Assembly: GCA_030141605.1 (NCBI GenBank)
Contig: JAQGDQ010000616.1
Span: 62,001 to 126,000 of the forward strand
Length of the DNA stretch: 64,000 bases
DNA from: Tubiluchus corallicola
Taxonomy: Eukaryota; Priapulida; Priapulimorpha; Priapulimorphida; Tubiluchidae
Reading direction: 5' to 3'
Shown: in pieces, positions 11,201 through 23,200 of the stretch
How positions within the stretch are numbered: the first letter of the stretch is position 1
How the letters are laid out: each line of letters opens with the position of its first letter
Program-made: the position numbers and the translations under genes
The notes under the pieces: model-generated
What the model was told of the DNA's origin: nothing
The model's database searches: none
The model's input: the letters and a program-made list of their open reading frames with translations, nothing else

Positions 11201-14200
11201 TAACAAAATCGCCATTATCACAAAGCATCATCATTAGACCTCTCTTTGTCAATTCGCTCACTGTCACTTTAGCATTTATATTGAATATTTATAATTTTAA
11301 TTTCAAGATTAATTATTTAGATTAGTTAACTTAGATTTAATGAATGTTTTAAGTAAAACTTGACCAAAAAGCAGGAAATGTGTGAAAAAGTTGGGACTGA
11401 GCCCTGGTGTTGAACCATAGATTTTTGGATTACAGATCCAGTGGCCATACAAGGAACTGTGTATCGCAGTAGTCTTGACATGAGTTTGGACCCTTGTTCG
11501 GTGTTAGGCTCAGACTCAACTTTTTGACGTTTCCCACTTTTCCGTCAAATTTATTTAGATAATTCTCCTTGCCATTTAGCTTTGGTCTTGTTTGAGTAGT
11601 GAAGAGCTCAAAATGACTCAGAAAACCCCGACACAAGTGGAATTCACTCCCTGTGATCCTCAAAATCGGTAGCCATGTGTGATAAGCACTCTGTCACAGT
11701 ATAATACCAGGCCAGTAAACAGATTTTCACAATTCAGAAATGTACTGGACTTGCCCATCATCCTCTTCTACTATTTGTCCTCCATGTTTTATTCTCTAAT
11801 GCAATTTAATAATGCGACTGCCGAAGCAAACTGGAAACAAAAACACTTCATTTCAGGTTTTTGTATAACATTTTGGTTGCTTAATTTATTTATTTTATCT
11901 TTATTTCAGTTTTTACTACTGTAATGTACACACTCAAACCAGAACTGCATTTCCATAGCTAAGTTGTCTATTCGAGAAAAATACAAATTTGCTCTAGTCT
12001 ACAAAATTATTACGTAATTATACTGTTTGGCAACAACTACTATTCCTGCAGAACTAATGAAATACGTGCTAGAAAAATACATTTTACAGAGTACTACACT
12101 AGATTAGAAAGCTAGAATGCATACGTACATTGTTGGTTCAGTTCACAAGGTCAGCAAAAATAGCCAGCTGCTGCCTAATCACAGCCTAAATTTTAAACAT
12201 AACGGAAACATGCGCACATAAGTTTTGCTTGTACAATGTAAGAGTAGAAAAGTAGTCTAGCTCGTAATACTACAATCTAACATATTGTGGTTTCCAATGC
12301 ATATGCTACCTTGGGAACAGGTAATGGAGCAAAACATTTGTACCTGCAACATCTACTGTTAAATTAAAGAAAATGATACTAAAAATAAAATAAAATTACC
12401 AATAGTCAAAATGTCAGTAGAGTAAATCATGTTGCGCAATAGCTACCAGTGCCAGACAAAATTTTTAACAAAATTGCATTATTGCTAGCTCTGCAGTTTC
12501 CCTGAGCATGTGTGAGATTGACTTGATAGTGGATTGATAGGCTCTTCAATGGTAAGCACAGTAAGCTTATTTGCATTTTAATTAAATCCGACTTTGTTCT
12601 AACAGAGCACAACAAAGAGGCTCATTTGTTTAGATTTTCTAAATAGGCATGACCAATTTGTCCATCTTATTTTTTTAAGAATGTGCCTAAACATACTGCG
12701 TCTTTTCGTATGTAAGGAGGCCTCTCTGAAAAGTGCTTGTGCTTAAGCTCAGCAACTAGAGAATCTGATAGTAAATGAGGTGCAGTTTTAATATGTCTGT
12801 AAGACAGTGCAAGTGTTATGAAAGTCAGAATAAGAGTATGACAATAACATCAACAATAATTATTGTTGGTCTACATAGCTTTATTATATTTTGTTAATTT
12901 GAGATAACTTGGAAAACCATTCGTACACATAATTGAGTATTCATTGTGTGTACTTACCTTTGAAGTAAGCAATGCTGAGCCTGGCTATCGCATTCACAGG
13001 TGATCGTCAGAAGTACTTTGTTCATATCTAGGTGTTTCGTCTGCTGCATTGCCCCTGCAGGTCATTGCAGGAGTATGTAAGCAAATCTGAAAGTGCCTAC
13101 CTCTGCAGGGTTTAACTCAGATTAAACTCAGAAGATTATTTTAGAAAATGAGCTACATTCTGGTTCTACCATCGGCATTAGCAGGCGTGGATCGAATGCT
13201 GGATTCTAGCCTATTAGTGTGGGGGACTGCATTAAAATTTATTTAAATAATACAGTCACACTACTTGTTTGACTTGTATTGGTAGAGACTGAAGAAGTTG
13301 CTAATCACTATGAGTTAAGTGAAATATAGGGGCCATATTTGTATGCATTATAGCACATCAAGACTTGTACATCAAGCAGTTTGTTGTGCATTACTAATTG
13401 TTTGTCTCTTCTGATTGAGTGGTAAGCTTCACTAACTAAGTGACTAACTAACCAACTGATATTGCACAGTACAAAATTCTTAACTGGTTTTACTGCCTCA
13501 AAATATCGAAATTGATTGAATTGTTATGCAACTACGCATGCAGCCAGGGCTTCTGCATATTTTTTGTTCATTGAATTTTAGTGATTGTCACCAATCAGGT
13601 TGCACCAGGCATTGCCAACTTTCTCCCAAAATTGCTGTTATCAAAAATAAGAGTTTCAACTTACAGGTTACTACCTTCTAGGCAGTGGCGCTTGGCCTCG
13701 GCTTAGCGTAACCCGAATATAAAAGGCTTTAATGACTGTAATAGCTGTAAGGAAAGCAGACAACCGAGTGGATTCATTTTAGCTCTCGTTTACCAGATAA
13801 TGCAAGATCCGCCAGGGTCTTATTTACAACGATGACGTCGAAATATGTGAGCATGCGCATTACTTGCAGCAGCGAGATCACTGCAAGTGTAGTCAGGTAC
13901 TGTAGCTTTGATTTTGCAAAGGTGATGAAAATGGATCGTTTCAGCGATGTAAAGGAGAAAATATTCGCTATTTTGAATGAACACCAATTCATTGTATATA
14001 GTGTGTCCGTTTTTACCACAGTAATCTCAATTGCGGCTGCATGTTTGTATACTATAGCCCGTCAAAAAACCGCCAGAGCTTTGGCTACAGTAAACAGCAG
14101 AATGCATTGTGAAAATAAGGACGACGCCGCGGTTACCAAGTCAACAACACCTACAGAGGCTGAAATTTCGCAAGAAGAAATAGAAAATTGTAAAAATGTG

Positions 14201-17200
14201 AGCGAAGACAGTACAATAGACCCTTTCGAATACGTTCAACACATCCAGGAAAAGGTTAAAAGGGCACAGTTAGCAGCAGCTGAACGAGAAATAGAAAAAA
14301 CAATGGACGAAGAGCAGAAAAGAAAAGAAAGAGAGATTCAGCGGTTGCAGTTGGAGAAGATTTTTCAGTTGATGTCTGAACAAGAAGAGAAGTTTGGTCC
14401 AGCAAATTTTGATGAGCTTAAAGATCAAATGAAACTGTACAAAGTATGAAATTGTCAAGCGTACGAAGCATAGATTATAAAAAAATATGGAAGTTGTGCA
14501 ATAAATTATTAATAACTTCCTAAAATTTTCAGTCAACTTTTTTTTGGATTTCTTGGTAATATATTTAAACGTTGCCAAACACCATTATGTGCACCATAAG
14601 CAGACAGATCGATACAGTGCTTCAGTGACCATAATTTTTTTCATCTTAGAAGCTATTTTTCAATACTGTGATTATCAAAAGGGAGTAAGCATAGTAAAAT
14701 TTTGCCACAACTTTATCCTGAGCTGGATTACTTAATTAAAACTTTTCGGGTTTGTAATCTCAACATCCTACTTAAAGGGAACGTCATTATGTTATCAAGC
14801 AATCGACAATACTTGTGTTGGGAAAAAAATCTGAAAAATCCACGTCCATGAAAAACGTAAAAAATTATGTAATGTTGGTTTTGTGTATGCTTGTTATACT
14901 ATGTCAGCACATTCAAAAAGCTACTCGGGCAATGTGTTCCTTAAATTGCATAGCATTTGCACGAAAAAATATATATTATACGTTGTTTCATGTATAAGCA
15001 CTGTGACAGAAAACCTCACATTTCATGTGTGTTTAATTTTGATGTTTGTTATATAACTACTTTGACAAACTTTTTATAATCTACAGGAATCCAGAACTGG
15101 CATGCTGTTTGATGAGTTTGATTTTTTTATACAGTTTCGATTACCAGTGCTTTTCATGTTGAGTGGTTGTAGTTGGGCTAGAAGTTAGCTTATTATTAAA
15201 GGTAGGTCTCTAAGAGGAGACATTAACCTGGCAGAGGTTCTACAACCTTGTTTGGTTGAATATACATTTTTCCCTATGAAAGAAGTTTCCAGAGGCAGTA
15301 TGCAGCCAGAGTTTAGCTGTAATTGAGCACAACCACTTTGCTCTTTCTCTTACGTATTTTAATTTCTCACTTTAGAGGTTGGTTTACAAATGCTCGAGTT
15401 ATTCTAAATTCTAAAAGAAAATATTTGCTATATTATTGTATCGTATTGTTTTGAAGACACTCAAAAATCTACGTTGTGCGATTGTGAAAACTTAATTTAT
15501 GATATGTGCACATGTATGCAGTGCCTGTGAAAACAGACTGTTATTATATGAAAGCAATGGCGGGAGTATTTTGTCCTGGTTCACATTTCTATTTCTCCAA
15601 ACAGTTTTTGTTCTTTTCACACTGAAGTTATTAAAATTATATTTAAAGATATTTATTAAACGAAAAATTATTGTGAGTAAATGTGTTTTGCATATCTTGC
15701 TCAAATAATGTGTAATGTATTTTTATTGTATATGCACTGCTGTATGCACTTGTTAAAATGTCCTATAGTATTATTTATTTAGTCTAGCGTTATTTACATA
15801 TTTGTAAAATATTGTTGTGTTATGAAACCTAACCTGTATATGATGGTCACACTTCATGATTGGAAGGTATGTATAGTTCAGTGGTAGGGAGAGTACTTTC
15901 TTCCCGCTTGGGAGATCGTCTGTTGAATTTCCGGAAAAATCGCATTTAGAAATGGTACCATTGGTTCTTTGACCTAATAATCTTGTTTATCGAGGTAATA
16001 TGCTAGTAATAACATTCAGGACTTTTTAGGAAATAAGTATTCCTAGAGTAAGTCTTAAACAAATTATTTTTATTATTAAATAACAAAATTACAATTCTCC
16101 TTACAGTGGTACTGTTATTTTTATGCACTGAGCCGACTGTTAATATTAGTTGTAAATGATAAGATGTGTTTTTATTTACTGTTGTCTACAGTATGTCAGT
16201 ATAAATCTATTTTAAACATAGTTTTTGCAATTTGTATAAATTACTTCATTGTTGATGATGTTGTGTTTGAGTCAAATAAAACATTGTTTTATTAAAAATT
16301 AATGTTGTTCATGGCTGTGACATTTTGTTTGAACCTTCACATTTATCACTGATGCCTATTTTGCACTCTTTAATTCCTGGAAGCCTTTTATGCAAAATTC
16401 ACTTAAGTTTATAACTGTGGAAAATGACCCTGTACCCCAGCAAACAAAACTGCCCTTAAGACACACTGCACCAAATGCGCTTGTAAAATGTACCTAGCAC
16501 CCCCCCCCCACCCTCCTAGTTTATCTCCTTTCTCTACTTTGTGGAGTTGTAACATTTGCAAAATGGTTAACGATTACGATTACACTTTTTTACTTCCTGT
16601 TTTTTCTGGACACCCTTATTCAAAAAATAAATCTTTAACAAAATGAGATGAGTTGTTTAATACCTCAAATGGCAAATAATAAAAAATAACAAACAGCCAC
16701 TTAAATAAATTTATGTATAAAATGACAAACCTGGTATATTAATATATAATTAGACACTGGTATACTATTGTAAAATCATTTCATTCAATTGCAGCATACA
16801 TTTGAAGCATTACTTTGAGATGGTACAGAATTATAATTTTAAGGCAGTGCTTAAGAAGATGAATAACGTTTTGACTGGGGCTTTGAAAGTTACATTGAAA
16901 AACTATAAGTTATAGGGTTTCAGCTTATGTTTATTTACTGTTTTAAACTCTGTGCCTCTCTATCTATCTTTACCTATCTCCTTGTCTATACTTTCAATGT
17001 TTTTCATATTCTTTCTTTTACCTGCATACCCTGCGTGTTTTACAACCGTACTCTCATGCTTCTTAGGCACACCACAGACATTTTATAAACTGTTAATTAG
17101 CATGTGTGTAACATGTGAATCTAGTAAACTATGAACTATTAATGCCAGGTAGTCAGAGTGTCTATCGGAATGTCTTTTTTTTAGCTTGGCAGTTGAAATG

Positions 17201-20200
17201 TGCAAAATGTTGAAATCATTTCTCCAGCAAGCGAAACAACATCTTAAATGTGGCTTTCGAGACTGCAGAAGAGTGAAGGTTGTTTGCGGTAATGAAGCGT
17301 GTGACTTAGACTCCACAGTGTCGGCAATTTGCTATGCATATCTTTTGCGACGCCTGAATCCAGACGAAGATACTGCCATTGTACCATTGCTGAACATTCA
17401 TCAGAACGACTTGTGTCTTCGAACGGAAGTCACACATTTCCTAAGGAATAATCGCCTTTCAGAAGATGTGTTGATGTTTCGGAATAATGTCAACCTTGTT
17501 CAGCTACAAAAGGAGAGAAAATTGGAACTGGTTTTGGTGGATCATAACATGTTACCAGCGGGCGATAAATGTCTGAATGAATCAGTCTTAGAAATTATTG
17601 ATCATCATAAAAACGAGCGCTTTAATGACAAAGATTGTACAAGCGATTGCATTATAGAACCAGTAGGTTCGTGCTGCACTCTTGTTGCAGAGAAGTTTCT
17701 TGAGAAGGACCCAAATGGTCTTGATGCCCAAGTGTGTAACCTTCTGTTTGGTACGATAGTTTTTGACACCGTGAATTTTTCTAAAGCTGCATCAAGGGCG
17801 ACGGAGAAAGACCATCGTGTTGTGGCTTTCCTTGAGGAGCGGCTTCCTGAATTGTCTAAAGATGCTGTCTTTACGGAACTACTTTCAGCCAGAGAGGACG
17901 TATCGCATCTCACGCTCAGTCAGCTTCTGCGAAAAGATCAGAAGGTCGTTTCAAGTGATTCGTTGATATTAGCAATAAGTTCTGTTCCTTTACTGGTGCA
18001 AAACTTGATAAAAGAAAAAGATGGCAACGAGCTCGATTCATTTTGTCTCAAGTACAACTACAGCGTGTTGGTTCTGATGGGACTTTCAGTGCAAGAAGAT
18101 GGTAAAGATGTGCGCAGGGATATCGGCATTTATAGCAAGAATGCTGATCTTAGCAAAGCAATATGTGATGCACTAAAAACAGCACAGCGTCCAAGCTTAG
18201 AGCTGCATGTACTTCTTGCGCAGTTACCATGCCTGTCACTGTTTGAACAGTGCAATGTGACAGCTTCCCGTAAAGTTGTCTTACCCTTGCTGAAAGCATT
18301 CCTTCATTCAAATACAATTACCTCAGTCAAATAGTTCAATTAGCCTACGGCTTGTACACTGTAATTAGCTGTGAGTTTGCAGGTAATACAGAGCACAATC
18401 TTCTAATTAAGTATTGATTCACTGCATTGTCAGTGAGAACTGCAGAAAACATCATTACAGACTAGAAGGCAATACGTTTTGCACATTATTTTAGTTGCGT
18501 AGGCTACCTTGTAGCAAAATATAATACGGTTAAACAATATGCACATTTTATTTAACTAACTTTCTACTAATTAATTTTGCAAATAGTTGATAAATTTTTT
18601 TTAGGATTTTGTGCTGCTTTTGCGTAGGTTAAATGTTTCACCAATTTCCAGTATTGTTATTATAACACTGGACTCAATATTTACGATATGACAGAATCAA
18701 TGTAATTTTAAAAATCTAAAACTATAGAAAGAAAGTTTTGTGGTTTTGAAGCTTGTTGGTTTACTGCCACTTGTTTGCTATTTGGCACTAAGAATAAAGG
18801 AATTTCGTATAATTAATGTACTAGAATGTAGACTGTGATTTCCCATTTATTAAACCTCTGATGGTTTGTAATGTAGATTTCTGAGTTTGAGGAGTTAGAG
18901 CATCTCTGTGGTATAATGGTGAGTTGCCCGGAAGCTGCACTGATTTTCTGATTTAGTATTGCTTCATGCGTTGTATAATGTACCGCTGTCACGACAGGTG
19001 ATGAAATGTTTTTGCGTTTAAACACAAGCCAGATATAATCTGCTCTGGTCTGTTGCCTTCAGCATGATTAATTATAAGTTGTAATTAAGCATCATTCTTT
19101 GTGTAAGCCTTTATTGATTGTGATATTATGCTGCATGTAAAGCTACATCTCGGGGGTTAATCATGTTCTAATTCCATGAAGTAAGAATTTTGTCAATAAG
19201 GCTACCTGAGGTAGTCTTACTCGCGACCCAAGGTAATGAAAATCTTTATATAATAATAATGTTCATCTGTTGTAATGAAAGTTTGAGATTACTGTATTCA
19301 TGTCTGTGCCTGCTGCTTTGCTGAAGATGTATAAGAAATTTGTTATAACTTTTAACACAGTTAAGACTTTTATTATAATTTCTATTAACATATTGTGTTT
19401 ATTTATTTGTATTGATTACATATAAACAGAGTCGGATTATTCTATAGGCTAGTATAGGCTGCAGTCTAGGGCACTTCCCCTTAATCTTGGGGACCCTCAA
19501 GCTCCGGTAACATTTTGTAAAAAATCTATTTTTGACTACGGTTGTGTTAAAGTGTGTGTTAATTTGGTTTGCAAGGAATAATTAATTATTTCTTAAAGAT
19601 TAACTATTCTAGTTTATTTAAAGAAGTTTACTTCAAAGCTATGTAACATACGTTACGAGTAAAAAATACGAGGCAAGACGGATGTGAGTGAGTTATAAGG
19701 TGGCTCCATCGGAAAGTGTCTCATAATTTCATTTTCCTAGGCGCTCCTGAAATTTCATAATCCTGCCCTGTATATAACCAGTTTATTTCTTTTCTATGTC
19801 TGGCCAAGCAACTGAACTGCCTGTGTCGAAACTTGACTCATTTGCAGATTTTATTATAGTGAAGGAGTGTAATGTTTTGTTTCTCAAAACATTCTTTATC
19901 AAAATTCAGACCCATTTCTTATTTATTCGTGCACAAATTTACATTACATAGTTTTAAACAAGCTCTCTGTTCATACAAACAATTGCAAAATGCAAAAACA
20001 TTTTTAAATGGCAGACCAGATAACGTCCCCGGTCTGTATATTCTTTATATTTACATCAGAAAAGCGATGCATATAAACTGCTCTTAGTTTATTTTTTACA
20101 TTTGTTAATATGGTGTAAATTAACATCTAAGAAAATCTTTTTGTAAACTTTGAAACATTTTATTCGATGCACATACATTGATATACACGTACAAAGCACA

Positions 20201-23200
20201 TAGCAAAATCCAGTACGAGAATATAATTAACTCACATAAGTAATATAATTACTTTTTATATAGTTAACTAATATAATAAACTTGGGTACATAGCAAATGT
20301 TTAGGAACTAATATGTGCTTGTATAAACAACTCCTAATATGAAAATTCGCTATTAAAACCAATTAACTTCATATTTCACATTTCGGATTCTGTAAACGTA
20401 CCAATTGTACTAATTATGAATAAAAAACAAACTTGTATTGACAAAACTACGTTAATATATACGTGGTAATAAACAAAACGTTTTCTTTTCTCAATTTCAC
20501 AAAAAAGAAATAAACAAAATGAAGCTAAGGCAGTTTCCCTTTATTTTCAGATGATCCAAAAGATTACATGATTAAGCACCTGGAGAAGCTAATTGAAATT
20601 AGAGATAATGCCAAAGAGCCTGAAGATTATCCATCTATGTTTGATGAGAAAAACCTGAAGTCTATGTTTCGAATGCTGGATCCGTGCGACATTGGATTCA
20701 TCTCTCATGAGCAATACGTGGAAGGTACATGATTTCTCTTTGCCTCAAGGTTTTAAAGTAACACTAGTATTTGTTTGCTTTATACTAATCATAATAGACT
20801 GTTGCACTGGTGCTGTACAACTTTGTAGTATTGGGAATTAATCTTTGGAATCTGAATGAATGTTCAACATAATCTGTTAGTGTGATTAAATACATCTGTG
20901 AAAAACTCAAGTTTATAACATATATTTAACTACCACTAAATACTTGAATTCTTGCATTGTTTTTGTTTTTCTTTTCTGTTCATTCGTGTAATTCTGTTCC
21001 TTATTTTTGTAGATGGTAGAGTGTTTGCAATGTTCTTTTCCTCATTTTTTCTAGATAATTATAAGTTTGATTGCTCTGTTCCTCATTTTACAAGTTTGAT
21101 TGCTCTGTTCCTCATTTTATAAGATTGGATTGCTCGGTTCCTCATTTTATAGGATTGGATTGCTCTGTTCCTCATTTTATAAGATTTAATTGCTCTGTTC
21201 CTCATTTTATAAGTTTAGATTGCTCTGTTCCTCATTTTATAAGATTAGATTGCTCTGTTCCTCATTTTATAAGATTTGATTGCTCTGTTCCTCATTTTAT
21301 AAGATTAGATTGCTTTGTTCCTCATTTTATAAGATTGGATTGCTCTGTTCCTCATTTTATAAGATTAGATTGCTCTGTTCCTCATTTTATAAGATTAGAT
21401 TGCTCGGTTGCTCATTTTATAAGATTGGATTGCTTTGTTCCTCATTTTATAAGATTGGATTGCTCTGTTCCTCATTTTATAAGTTTAGATTGCTCTGTTC
21501 CTCATTTTATAAGATTAGATTGCTCTGTTCCTCATTTTATAAGATTAGATTGCTCTGTTCCTCATTTTATAAGTTTGTTTGCTCTGTTCCTCATTTTATA
21601 AGATTTGATTGCTCTGTTCCTCATTTTATAAGTTTAGATTGCTCTGTTCCTCATTTTATAAGTTTAGATTGCTCTGTTCCTCATTTTATAAGATTGGATT
21701 GCTCGGTTCCTCATTTTATAGGATTGGATTGCTCTGTTCCTCATTTTATAAGTTTGATTGCTCTGTTCCTCATTTTATAAGATTGGATTGCTCTGTTCCT
21801 CATTTTATAAGATTGGATTGCTCTGTTCCTCATTTTATAAGTTTGATTGCTCTGTTCCTCATTTTGTAAGATTTAATTGCTCTGTTCCTCATTTTATAAG
21901 TTTAGATTGCTCTGTTCCTCATTTTATAAGATTAGATTGCTCTGTTCCTCATTTTATAAGATTTAATTGCTCTGTTCCTCATTTTATAAGTTTAGATTGC
22001 TCTGTTCCTCATTTTATAAGATTGGATTGCTCGGTTCCTCATTTTATGAGATTAGATTGCTCTGTTCCTCATTTTATAAGATTGGATTGCTCTGTTCCTC
22101 ATTTTTTGAAGATTAGATTGCTCTGTTCCTCATTTTATAGGATTGGATTGCTCTGTTCCTCATTTTATAAGATTGAATTGCTCTGTTCCTCATTTTATAA
22201 GATTGGATTGCTCTGTTCCTCATTTTATAGGATTGGATTGCTCTGTTCCTCATTTTATAGGATTGGATTGCTCTGTTCCTCATTTTATAAGATTGGATTG
22301 CTCTGTTCCTTATTTTATAAGATTGGATTGCTCTGTTCCTCATTTTATAAGATTGGATTGCTCTGTTCCTCATTTTATAGGATTGGATTGCTCTGTTCCT
22401 TATTTTATAAGATTCGATTGCTCTGTTCCTCATTTTATAAGATTGGTTTACTCTGTTCCTCACTTTATAAGTTTGATTGCTCTGTCCCTCATTTTATAAG
22501 TTTGACTGCTCTGTTTCAATGCTTGCTTTGTTCTATTCCTTAGCTTTGTGTGAAGTTGAGAGTTTGCATTGTTCTATTTGTTTTAGAACTCGAGGTTCTT
22601 TCCATTTTTGAACTTTGTACCTAATGTTCGAATTTTTACCTAATGGTAACTGATGCAGCATTTTTCTTATTTTCAGCAATGAAAACTCTTGGAGCTGTAA
22701 AGTTTACTGAAAATCCAATCGGTGCAGAAACCAATGAGATCAGCCTACAGACATTTCTAGATGAGGCGTAAGTGCAACCGGCTTAACTGAACTAGTTGCA
22801 GTTAAAATCTAATGAGTTGTAGTAATTTAAAATTATGAGGGCAAAACACGAACCTGGTCAGGGTTCCTCACGTGTGTAGTGTGGTTGTGTGTGGTGTGGA
22901 TTTGGTGTAGTGTGGTTGTGTGTAGTGTGGTTGTGTGTGGTGTGGATTTGGTGTGGTGTGGATTTGGTGTAGTGTGGCTGTGTGTAGTGTGGTTGTGTGT
23001 GGTGTAGATTTGGTGTATGCCTGCAATGAATCCATGGTTATTTTGATTAAAATCTGATTAAAAGTAAGTAGTAGTTATTAAACGTCTCATTTTAGGTTCA
23101 TTCAATTAAACTTTAATGCTTTGTTTTCACTTTTCTGATTGAAATATCATGATTGAATTTTTAGCTAAAAACAGATAAGTGTGTAACAGTCTCTTATTAC

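Noticed and set aside
15872-15945. Possible tRNA gene
   Set aside because: The A-box-like half is fair but the B box and acceptor stem do not pair; probably a decayed tRNA-type SINE head.
21071-22543. Several long frames with [10 protein letters not shown]-type repeats
   Set aside because: They arise because a 30-bp minisatellite has no stops in several frames; there is no non-repeat coding sequence.
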